From Acidovorax soli (lineage in GTDB: Bacteria > Pseudomonadota > Gammaproteobacteria > Burkholderiales > Burkholderiaceae_C): a stretch of DNA of 64,000 nt. Below, piece by piece: positions 43,306 through 50,558 of the stretch (positions are counted from its first letter, which is position 1; each line of letters opens with the position of its first letter). Location of the stretch: contig NZ_JACHLK010000012.1 in the NCBI RefSeq assembly GCF_014207955.1, forward strand, positions 162,055 to 226,054. Direction: 5' to 3'. Position numbers and translations under genes: made by a program. The notes beneath the pieces are model-generated. The model was not told the DNA's origin, ran no database searches, and was given only the letters and a program-made list of their open reading frames with translations.

Positions 43306-43943
43306 GGGCGCTCATGGGGTGTGCCGGCCTCCAGCGCATGCAGCTCGGCCAGGGTATTGGCATTGAAGAAGGCCTGCGGGTCGTCGCCCGGCGCGTTGAA
43401 CGGCACGATGGCGCAGGCATGCTGGCCGGTCCACGCATCGATCTTGCGGCCACCGGCCTGGGTGAAGGCCGTGAGGCTCTCCAGCAGCTCCACGCGCAGA
43501 AGGCAGAACACGGGCTGGGGGCGTACGGCCACGTGGCCGCTGCCATCGGCCTCGGGGGCCGCCGCCATGGCGATGCTGGTACCCGCCTGCTCGGCCGCAG
43601 CGGCCAGGCGTGCCGCCAGGTCCAGCGGAAACAGGGGCGTGTCGCAGGGCACCGTCAGCATCCACGGCGTCTCGCAGCGCTCCAGCCCGGTCATGAAGCC
43701 GGCCAGCGGGCCGGCGTAGTCGGCCAGCCCATCGGGCCACACCGGGGCCCCGAATGATTCGTAGGCCGCCAGGTTGCGGTTGGCGTTGACCATGGTGGCG
43801 CCGGTCTGCAACTGTAGCCGCATCAGCGTGTGCAGCGCCAGCGGCATGCCGCGAAAGCCCTGCAGGCCCTTGTCGACCCCGCCCATGCGGGAGCCGCGGC
43901 CGCCGGCCAGCACAAGGCCGGTGATGTCCTGGATGTCAATCAT
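43302..43943 (-). CDS. mobA: Molybdenum cofactor guanylyltransferase
   Basis: 213 residues. The nucleotidyltransferase signature LVLAGGRGSRMGGVDKGLQGF (about 9-29) is the GTP-binding loop, and VPCDTPLFPLDLAARL carries the metal-binding Asp. It attaches GMP to Moco to form the bis-MGD used by DMSO reductase-family enzymes such as nitrate reductase and formate dehydrogenase. ATG 43943 is chosen since the GTP loop begins at residue 9; a longer frame to 43985 adds a Pro/Arg stretch with no family match. 69 bp after moaA. Confidence 0.95.
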
Positions 43944-44012
43944 GGAGGAGGGTGGGCGCGGGCAGCCTCGGCCCCGCGCATGCAAGCAAATGAAAGAAAG
44001 GCCGGCGCCGCA

Positions 44013-45149
44013 TCATCCGCCGATGTAGCTCATCTCCACCCGGCGCGGCCCGGGTGCGGTGTCGGCGGGCAGGCTGCTGCGCAGCTCGGAGTAGCGGTCG
44101 CCGCGCTGTTGCCAGATGGGGGCGATGGCCGAGGCAATGGCCTCGTCGCTCGCGCCGCCGCGCAGCAGGCTGCGCAGGTCGTGGCCCTGGGTGGCGAACA
44201 GGCACAGGTAGAGCTGGCCCTCGGTGGACAGGCGTGCGCGGTTGCAGTCGTGGCAGAAGGCCTGCGTGACGCTGCTGATCACGCCGATCTCACCCAGCGC
44301 CGGGTCGTGCCGGCCGCTGGCGTCGGCATAGCCCCAGCGCTCGGCAGTTTCGCCGGGGCTGGCCGGGTCGAGCGGTACCAGGGGCAGGTGGGCGCGCAGG
44401 CGCGCGATCAGCTCGGCCGAAGGCAGCACCTCGTCCATGCGCCAGCCATTGGTGGCGCCCACGTCCATGTACTCGATGAAGCGCAGCGTGGTGCCCGTGC
44501 CGCGAAAGTGCCGCGCCATGGGCAATATTTCGTGGTCGTTGGTGCCGCGCTTGACCACCATGTTGACCTTGATCTGCGACAGGCCGGCCGCATGCGCGGC
44601 TTCGATGCCCGCGAGCACGTCGGCCACGGGAAAGTCCACGTCGTTCATGCGCCGGAACACCGTGTCGTCCAGGCCATCGAGGCTCACCGTCACGCGGTTC
44701 AGCCCGGCCTCCTTGAGTGCACGGGCCTTGCGCACCAGCAGCGATCCGTTGGTGGTGAGTGTGAGGTCGGGCGCCGTGCCGTCCACCGTGCGCAGCGCCG
44801 CGAGCTGCGCCACCAGCGCTTCGAGGTTCTTGCGCAGCAGGGGCTCGCCCCCCGTGAGGCGGATCTTGCGCACGCCATGCGCCAGGAACAGCCGCGCCAG
44901 GCGCGTGATCTCCTCGAAGCTCAGCAGCGCGCTGTGCGGCAGGTAGGGGTAGTCCTTGTCGAAGACTTCCTTGGGCATGCAGTAGCTGCAGCGGAAGTTG
45001 CAGCGATCCGTCACGCTGATGCGCAGGTCGCGCAGCGGGCGCCCGCGCGTGTCCACCAGGTGGCCCGTGGGCGCCTGGGCATGCAGCGGCACCACCGCCT
45101 TCAGGGCGGCGATGCGCTGGTCCACCAGGGGGATCACACGTTCGGCCAT
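44013..45149 (-). CDS. moaA: GTP 3',8-cyclase
   Basis: 378 residues. The radical-SAM cluster motif is CNFRCSYC (Cys-x3-Cys-x2-Cys), followed by IRLTGGEPLLRKNL. The second, C-terminal iron-sulfur site is FCHDCNRARLSTEGQLYLCLF, and the protein ends in the double-glycine tail YIGG required by MoaA. It converts GTP to 3',8-cyclo-7,8-dihydro-GTP, the first step of Moco synthesis. ATG 45149 gives MAERVIPLVDQR. First gene of the moaA-mobA-moeA operon; two hairpins lie in the 82-bp gap upstream. Confidence 0.96.
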   Translation of the reverse strand: MAERVIPLVDQRIAALKAVVPLHAQAPTGHLVDTRGRPLRDLRISVTDRCNFRCSYCMPKEVFDKDYPYLPHSALLSFEEITRLARLFLAHGVRKIRLTGGEPLLRKNLEALVAQLAALRTVDGTAPDLTLTTNGSLLVRKARALKEAGLNRVTVSLDGLDDTVFRRMNDVDFPVADVLAGIEAAHAAGLSQIKVNMVVKRGTNDHEILPMARHFRGTGTTLRFIEYMDVGATNGWRMDEVLPSAELIARLRAHLPLVPLDPASPGETAERWGYADASGRHDPALGEIGVISSVTQAFCHDCNRARLSTEGQLYLCLFATQGHDLRSLLRGGASDEAIASAIAPIWQQRGDRYSELRSSLPADTAPGPRRVEMSYIGG

Positions 45150-45161
45150 GGGGCCGATTTT

Positions 45162-45205
45162 GCCGCAGTTGCGGCTGGGGGCATGCTGCACCGCAGCTTG
45201 CCCCC
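45162..45205 (-). promoter_or_regulatory. Tandem hairpins between the SDR gene and moaA
   Basis: GGGGGCATGCTG/CAGCTTGCCCCC (45177-45205, one T-T mismatch, loop CACCG) and GCCGCA-GT-TGCGGC (45162-45175). They lie downstream of the SDR stop and immediately upstream of moaA on the minus strand, so they may end the dehydrogenase operon or act in the moaA leader. No U tract is present, and the region is too short for the known Moco riboswitch. Confidence 0.45.
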
Positions 45206-45231
45206 GAAATCCGTAGGGGGCTGTTGCCGGA

Positions 45232-45993
45232 TTAGACGCAGCGGCCGCCGTCCACTTCGATGCACACGCCATTGATGAACGAGGCCTCGTCGCTGGCAAG
45301 GTACAGCGCGGCGTTCGCCACGTCCAGCGCGGTGGAGAAGCGGCCCAGCGGGATGGTGGCCAGGAACTTGGCGCGGCGCGCATCGTCCACCGGGCCACCC
45401 GCGAACTCCGCGGCCAGGCCGGTGTCGGGGTTGAACACCGGGTTGATGCAGTTCACGCGGATGTTGTCGGGGCCCAGCTCGGCCGCCATGGATTTGCTGG
45501 TGATGATCACGGCGCCCTTGGAGCCGTTGTACCAGGTCAGGCCCGGGCGCGGGCGCAGGCCGGCGGTGGAAGCGATGTTGATGATGCTGCCGCCGCCCAC
45601 CTTGCGCAGCGCCGGCACGGCGTGGATGGCCGAGAGGTAGATGCTCTTCATGTTGATGGCATAGACCTTGTCGAACTCTTCCTCGCTCACTTCGAGCATG
45701 GGGCGGTTGCGGTGCGTCCAGCCGGCGTTGTTGACCATCACGTCGAGCCGGCCGTACAGGCGCACGGCTTCATCGACCAGGGCCTTGACCTGGGCCGAGT
45801 GGGTCACGTCGGCCTTGAAGAAGGCGGCCGTGCCGCCGGCTGCGGTGATCTCGGCCACGACACGCTGGCCGCCGGCTTCGTTGATGTCATTGACGATGAC
45901 TTGGGCGCCTTCGGCCGCGAGGCGCTTCGCGATGCCCTCACCAATGCCGTTGCCGGCGCCGGTGACGATGACGGACTTGTTCTGTGCACGCAT
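45232..45993 (-). CDS. Short-chain dehydrogenase/reductase (SDR)
   Basis: 253 residues. TGAGNGIGEGIAKRLA binds the cofactor, NNAGWTHRNRP and the catalytic Ser (ASTAG) with Tyr-x3-Lys (WYNGSKGAVIITSK) complete the active site. The end VCIEVDGGRCV is the family C-terminus. By sequence it is a glucose/ribitol-type SDR. It is the last gene of a minus-strand set with an aldehyde dehydrogenase and a DUF2889 protein, which suggests an alcohol-to-aldehyde-to-acid oxidation series, but the substrate is not known. Confidence 0.92.
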   Translation of the reverse strand: MRAQNKSVIVTGAGNGIGEGIAKRLAAEGAQVIVNDINEAGGQRVVAEITAAGGTAAFFKADVTHSAQVKALVDEAVRLYGRLDVMVNNAGWTHRNRPMLEVSEEEFDKVYAINMKSIYLSAIHAVPALRKVGGGSIINIASTAGLRPRPGLTWYNGSKGAVIITSKSMAAELGPDNIRVNCINPVFNPDTGLAAEFAGGPVDDARRAKFLATIPLGRFSTALDVANAALYLASDEASFINGVCIEVDGGRCV

Positions 45994-46046
45994 GGAGTGT
46001 CTCCCTGTCTTTGGAAAATGGGGCGGTAAAAAGGGGGCGGATAAGG

Positions 46047-46634
46047 TCAGCGCTCGGCAGGCGGGGTTGCGGTCTCGGCCTTGAGGGCGGGCACAGGCTC
46101 GCGGCCATAGAACTGCGGAAAGTGTTCCTTCACGCCATTGCCGTTGAAGTCCCAGCCCGTGCACTGGCCCAGGTGGCGCGGCGGGTCGCCGTTGGCGGGC
46201 GGCGCGAACACGGCCGTGACGGACTGGAAGGCGGCTGTGGCCAGGTTGAACAGCAGCTCGCGCAGGTGGGTGCAACTGGCCACGCCGCCCAGGTGCTTCT
46301 GGATGGACTGGCGCCAGCCCCGGGTCATGCTGCAGCCCACCATCTGCTGCAGTGCGGCCTGGGCCAGCGGGCAGTCCTTGAGGGGGTGGGCATCCATGGC
46401 CACCTCGATGGCCTGCACCACGAGCTGGCGGTCCACCGTCACGCGCAGCAGCATGTGGTGGATGGGCTCGCCCGCACGGCGCATGCCCTGGCCGCGGTGC
46501 ACGGGGGCATCGTAGGCCTTGCTGTCGTGCAGCTCGCCTTCGATGTCCCACAGGCCATCGTCGCGTTCGAAGCCCTGGTAGGTCACACGCCGGACATGCC
46601 GGGCGGTGCGGGGGGCGGGGGGGCTCAGGGGCAT
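46047..46634 (-). CDS. DUF2889 domain protein
   Basis: 195 residues. The segments VRRVTYQGFERDDGLWDIEGELHD, IHHMLLRVTVDRQLVVQAIEVAMDAHP and LGGVASCTHLRELL are characteristic of DUF2889, a family of unknown function. It contains conserved Cys (DCPLAQ, GCSMTRGW, SCTHL), suggesting a metal or redox site, though this is only by eye. ATG 46634 gives MPLSPPAPRTARHVRR. It sits between the aldehyde dehydrogenase and the SDR, 62 bp after the former, so it may be an accessory or enzymatic partner of that pathway. Confidence 0.85.
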   Translation of the reverse strand: MPLSPPAPRTARHVRRVTYQGFERDDGLWDIEGELHDSKAYDAPVHRGQGMRRAGEPIHHMLLRVTVDRQLVVQAIEVAMDAHPLKDCPLAQAALQQMVGCSMTRGWRQSIQKHLGGVASCTHLRELLFNLATAAFQSVTAVFAPPANGDPPRHLGQCTGWDFNGNGVKEHFPQFYGREPVPALKAETATPPAER

Positions 46635-46696
46635 GGGAGAAAAAAGAATCTTCGCAAATCGCACTGTCCCGCGGCCAGCGCGGGGCAGGGGACTGG

Positions 46697-48130
46697 TCAA
46701 CCGTGCTTGATGGCCACGGTCTTGAGCGTGGTGAAGCCGTACAGCGCCTCGAAGCCCTTCTCGCGCCCGTAGCCGCTGGACTTCACGCCGCCGAAGGGCA
46801 GCTCCACGCCGCCACCGGCGCCGTAGTTGTTGATGAACACCTGGCCGCTGTGCACGCGCTTGGCCATGCGGAACTGGCGCGCGCCGTCGCGTGTCCAGAT
46901 GCCGGCCACCAGGCCGAACTGGGTGGCATTGGCCAGCTCCACGGCGTGGTCCTCGTCCTGGAAGGCCATGGCCGAGAGCACGGGGCCAAACACCTCTTCC
47001 TGTGCCAGGCGGTGCTGCACCGGCACGTCGCGCAGCAGCGTGGGGGCCTGGTAGAAGCCGCCTTCGGGCGATTCGTCCACCACCACGCCCTGGGCCACCA
47101 TGGGGATGCCGGCCACCTGTGCGTCCGACAGGAAGTCCCACACGCGCTGCTGCTGGGTCTGGCGGATCAGCGGGCCCACGTCCAGGTCCATGGCCGCGGG
47201 GCCCACGCGCAGGGCCTCGAAGGCCTTGCCCAGGCGCTCGAGCAGGGATTCATAGATCAGCGAATCGATCAGCACGCGCGAGCCGGCGCTGCAGGTCTGG
47301 CCGGCGTTCTGCACGATGGCGTTGATCACCACCGGCACGGCGGCATCGAGGTCGGCATCGGCGAAGATGATCTGCGGGCTCTTGCCGCCCAGCTCCAGCG
47401 TCACGGGGCAGTGGCGCTCGGCCGCCACCTGCTGGATCAGCGTGCCGATCTTGGGGCTGCCGGTGAAGCTGATGTGGTCGATGCCCGGGTGGCGCGCCAG
47501 CGCGTCGCCCACCTCATGGCCGTAGCCGGTGACGATGTTGATCGCCCCCGCGGGGAAGCCCACCTCGGCCGCGAGCTGGGCCACGCGGATCAGCGACAGG
47601 CAGGCGTCCTCAGCCGGCTTGACCACGCAGACATTGCCGGCGGCCAGGGCACCGCCCACGCTGCGGCCGAAGATCTGCATCGGATAGTTCCAGGGGATCA
47701 CATGGCCCGTCACGCCGTGCGGCTCGCGCCAGGTGAGCACGCTGTAGCCGTCCAGGTAGGGCAGGGTCTCGCCATGCAGCTTGTCGCAGGCCCCGGCGTA
47801 GAACTCGAAGTAGCGCGCCAGCGCCAGCGTGTCGGCACGCGCCTGCTTGGTGGGTTTGCCGCAGTCGCGCTGCTCCAGCGCGGTCAGCTCGTCGGCATGC
47901 TCGAGCACCTTGGCCGACAGGCGCTGCAGCAGGCGGCCACGCTCGGCCGGCGCCAGGCGCTGCCAGACGGCGTTGTAGCACTGGCGCGCCGCATGCACCG
48001 CCGCGTCGATGTCGTCGGCATTGCTGCGCTGGATTTCGTCGAAGGGTTGGCCGTCGGACGGGTCGATCACGGGCAGCGTGCGACCCGACGAAGACGGCAC
48101 GGAGGCGTTGGCGATGTAGTTCAGTTGCAT
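46697..48130 (-). CDS. NAD(P)+-dependent aldehyde dehydrogenase
   Basis: 477 residues of the ALDH superfamily. The cofactor block is VIPWNYPMQIFGRSVGGAL, the Glu-containing motif is LELGGKSPQIIF, and the catalytic Cys lies in NAGQTCSAGSRV. The C-terminal PFGGVKSSGYGREKGFEAL is standard. It oxidises an aldehyde to its acid in the cytoplasm; close to betaine/gamma-aminobutyraldehyde-type enzymes by appearance, but substrate is not fixed. First gene of the ALDH-DUF2889-SDR set; a Crp/Fnr gene lies 92 bp upstream on the same strand. Confidence 0.95.
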   Translation of the reverse strand: MQLNYIANASVPSSSGRTLPVIDPSDGQPFDEIQRSNADDIDAAVHAARQCYNAVWQRLAPAERGRLLQRLSAKVLEHADELTALEQRDCGKPTKQARADTLALARYFEFYAGACDKLHGETLPYLDGYSVLTWREPHGVTGHVIPWNYPMQIFGRSVGGALAAGNVCVVKPAEDACLSLIRVAQLAAEVGFPAGAINIVTGYGHEVGDALARHPGIDHISFTGSPKIGTLIQQVAAERHCPVTLELGGKSPQIIFADADLDAAVPVVINAIVQNAGQTCSAGSRVLIDSLIYESLLERLGKAFEALRVGPAAMDLDVGPLIRQTQQQRVWDFLSDAQVAGIPMVAQGVVVDESPEGGFYQAPTLLRDVPVQHRLAQEEVFGPVLSAMAFQDEDHAVELANATQFGLVAGIWTRDGARQFRMAKRVHSGQVFINNYGAGGGVELPFGGVKSSGYGREKGFEALYGFTTLKTVAIKHG

Positions 48131-48186
48131 GGTGCGATTGTGCCCGGAAATGCAATGTGTGCTTAGTATTTTAATGGACAGCCAGA

Positions 48187-48201
48187 CGGGTTGCTAACCC
48201 G
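48187..48201. promoter_or_regulatory. Inverted repeat CGGGTT-GCT-AACCCG
   Basis: A perfect 6-3-6 inverted repeat in the 92-bp gap between the Crp/Fnr gene and the aldehyde dehydrogenase gene. It may be a Crp-family end hairpin or an operator of the ALDH promoter. No T tract follows on either strand. A TACTAA -10-like box lies nearby on the minus strand. Confidence 0.35.
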
Positions 48202-48222
48202 CAGATGCTGGTCGCTATCGTT

Positions 48223-48927
48223 TCAGTAGCAGGTGGCGCGCAAGGCCGCCAGGTCCAGGATCTCCACCTCACCGCGGTGCACGCGCACCAGGGAACGGCC
48301 CTCCAGGTCCTTCAGGATCTGGTTGGTGGTCTGGCGCGAGATCGCCAGCATCAGCGACAGCTGCTCCTGCGAGATGCCGATCACCCGGCGCGACTGGCCC
48401 TCGGCCGTCCACTGGCCGTAGCCCTCGGCCATCATCACCAGGCGGCGCGCCAGGCGCTGGCCGGCGGGCAGCAGGGCCAGCTCCTCGATGGCCACGAAGG
48501 CCGTGCGCAGCTTGTCGGTGAGCAAGAGGGCCAGCGCGTGCCAGTGCTGCGGGTGGGCGGTGAGCCAGGCCTGCAGCGGCTCGTGCGGTATCTGCAGCAG
48601 GGTGCTGGCTTCGGCCGCATGGGCATCGTGCGTGCGGGCCGAATTGTCGAACACGGAGATCTCGCCAAACCAGTGCGGCGGCTCCAGCCGCGTGAGCATG
48701 GCGGCACGTGCCTCGTCGGCCCGCCCGCCCGTGCCCGAAATGTTGATCGCGCCACGCACCACGGCGTACAGGCCGCAGGGCGCATCGCCGCGTAGAAAGA
48801 GCACCTCCCCCGGCGCCAACTGGCGCAGGTGGGCCATGGCCAGCAGCGGCTGGGCGAAATCGGGGGGCAGGTGGGCGAACCAGCGGCCGGTCTGGAGCAC
48901 GGGGAGGTGGGCGGCGGGGTCGGTCAT
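48223..48927 (-). CDS. Crp/Fnr family transcriptional regulator
   Basis: 234 residues. An N-terminal cyclic-nucleotide-binding-like domain (LAPGEVLFLRGDAPCGLYAVVRG) is followed by a dimerisation helix and a winged helix: RVIGISQEQLSLMLAISRQTTNQILKDLEGR. The Fnr iron-sulfur cysteine set is absent, so it is of the Crp/cAMP-like or other ligand branch. ATG 48927 is preferred; the longer frame adds a Pro/Ser stretch unlike the family. It is upstream of, and probably controls, the aldehyde dehydrogenase operon. Effector unknown. Confidence 0.9.
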   Translation of the reverse strand: MTDPAAHLPVLQTGRWFAHLPPDFAQPLLAMAHLRQLAPGEVLFLRGDAPCGLYAVVRGAINISGTGGRADEARAAMLTRLEPPHWFGEISVFDNSARTHDAHAAEASTLLQIPHEPLQAWLTAHPQHWHALALLLTDKLRTAFVAIEELALLPAGQRLARRLVMMAEGYGQWTAEGQSRRVIGISQEQLSLMLAISRQTTNQILKDLEGRSLVRVHRGEVEILDLAALRATCY

Positions 48928-48970
48928 GCAGGGCGGGACGGGACGAGGCGGGAAAGGGGGCAGGGCGTTG

Positions 48971-48986
48971 TGTCGGCTTTCCGACA
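48971..48986. promoter_or_regulatory. Inverted repeat TGTCGG-CTTT-CCGACA
   Basis: A perfect 6-4-6 inverted repeat in the 119-bp gap between the Crp/Fnr and Mpo1-like divergent genes, 60 bp from the latter's start. It might be a Crp-type site or a leader hairpin; neither is proved. Confidence 0.4.
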
Positions 48987-49046
48987 GACTGTGGCCGGGC
49001 ATCGGGCGAGTATGGATGCTGCTCAAAACAATACCAGGAGACACCC

Positions 49047-49574
49047 ATGAAAACCCTGATCGACCACCTGGCCCAGTACGCCGACTACCACCGCGACCCG
49101 CGCAACATCCACACCCACTTCGTGGGCGTGCCCATGATCATGTTCGCCGTGGTGATCCTGCTCTCGCGCCCGGTGTGGCTGCTGGGCGGGCTGCCCGTGG
49201 GCCTGGCCCTGGTGGCGGCCATCGCGGCCAGCGTTTTCTACTTCCGGCTCGATACGCGCTACGGCCTGGTGATGGCCACGCTGCTGGCCGCCATGCTGGC
49301 CGGCGGCCAGTGGCTGGCGCAGCAAAGCACCACGCTGTGGCTGGCCACGGGCGTGGGCCTGTTCGCCGTGGGCTGGGTCATCCAGTTCGTGGGCCATTAC
49401 TACGAAGGCCGCAAGCCCGCCTTCGTGGACGACCTGGTGGGTCTGATCATCGGGCCCTTGTTCGTGGTCGCCGAGCTGGGCTTCCTCATGGGCCTGCGCA
49501 AGGATGTGCAGCACGCCATCGAGCAGTGCAGCGGCCCCGTGCGTCTGCGCACCGGCCCCGCGGCCACCGTCTGA
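49047..49574 (+). CDS. Mpo1-like (DUF962) membrane protein
   Basis: 175 residues with four hydrophobic helices. The conserved pattern RNIHTHFVGVPMIMFA near the start and QFVGHYYEGRKPAFVDD carry the His residues of yeast Mpo1, an Fe(II)-dependent dioxygenase that shortens 2-hydroxy fatty acids by one carbon. The bacterial role is not established. AGGAG lies 10 nt upstream of ATG 49047. It is divergent from the Crp/Fnr gene and followed by a transporter gene 104 bp later, so it may have its own promoter. Confidence 0.88.
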   Translation: MKTLIDHLAQYADYHRDPRNIHTHFVGVPMIMFAVVILLSRPVWLLGGLPVGLALVAAIAASVFYFRLDTRYGLVMATLLAAMLAGGQWLAQQSTTLWLATGVGLFAVGWVIQFVGHYYEGRKPAFVDDLVGLIIGPLFVVAELGFLMGLRKDVQHAIEQCSGPVRLRTGPAATV

Positions 49575-49678
49575 TCCCGCGCTTCTCCGATCGTTGATTT
49601 CTTGCCCATGGCACTGCGTGGCGGTGCCGTGGGCTTTTTCACAGGAGCGCGGCCGACCCATGGCCGCGTGCATATCCC

Positions 49679-50557
49679 ATGAGTTTTGTTTCCATCCTGC
49701 CCACGCTGCTGTTCATCGCGCTGGGCCTGGTCATGTTCGGCCTGGGCCTGTCGCTCACCGTGGCCGATTTCAGGCGCCTGCTGCAGTACCCGCGTGCCGT
49801 GCTGCTGGCCCTGGTGCTGCAGGTGCTGGTGCTGCCTGCGGCCTGCTATGGCCTCATCGTGCTGCTCGGTGTGCCGCCGCTCTACGCCGTGGGCCTGATG
49901 CTGCTGGCGGCCTCGCCGGGCGGGGTGTCGGCCAACCTCTTCAGCCACCTGTTCGGCGGCAATGTGGCGATGAACATCTCGCTCACGGCCATCAACACGC
50001 TGCTGTCCATCGTGAGCCTGCCGCTCATCACCAACTGGGCCATCGCCACCTTCGCCAAGACCGGCCAGGTGGTGCCGCTGCAGTTCGGCAAGGTGCTGGA
50101 GGTGATCGTGATCGTGCTCATCCCCGTGGTCGTGGGCATGTGGGTGCACCGGCGTGCGCCGGCCTTCAGCGCACGCATGGAAAAGCCCATGAAGCTCTTC
50201 AGCGCCCTGGTGCTGGCGGCCTTTGCGCTGATCGCCATCGCCAAGGAGTGGGCGGCGCTGTCGGCCTCGTTTGCCGACATCGGGCCGGCCGTGCTGCTGT
50301 TCAACGCGCTGAGCCTGGGCGTGGGCTATTTCCTGCCGCGTGCTTTGGGCATGGACAAGTCCATGGCCACGGCCATCGGCTTCGAGATCGGCATCCACAA
50401 CTCCACGCTGGCGATCTTCATCGCGCTGTCGGTGCTGAACAACTTCCAGCTCGCGCTGCCGGCGGCCATCTACTCGGTCAGCATGTACATCATGGCGCCG
50501 CTGTTCGGCATGCTGGTGCTGCGCAGACAGGGGCAGAACGCCCCTGTGAACCCCTGA
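49679..50557 (+). CDS. Bile acid:sodium symporter family protein
   Basis: 292 residues with about ten membrane helices. LASPGGVSANLFSHLFGGNVAMNIS and GFEIGIHNSTLAIFIALSVL are the family's two conserved substrate/sodium loops (the BASS pattern of TM4 and TM9). The N-terminus is PTLLFIALGLVMFGLGL. Bacterial members often transport organic anions such as pantoate or 2-keto acids with sodium. ATG 49679 is chosen. Single gene on the plus strand, ending just before the convergent DUF1631 gene (1 bp). Substrate unknown. Confidence 0.9.
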   Translation: MSFVSILPTLLFIALGLVMFGLGLSLTVADFRRLLQYPRAVLLALVLQVLVLPAACYGLIVLLGVPPLYAVGLMLLAASPGGVSANLFSHLFGGNVAMNISLTAINTLLSIVSLPLITNWAIATFAKTGQVVPLQFGKVLEVIVIVLIPVVVGMWVHRRAPAFSARMEKPMKLFSALVLAAFALIAIAKEWAALSASFADIGPAVLLFNALSLGVGYFLPRALGMDKSMATAIGFEIGIHNSTLAIFIALSVLNNFQLALPAAIYSVSMYIMAPLFGMLVLRRQGQNAPVNP

Positions 50558-50558
50558 C

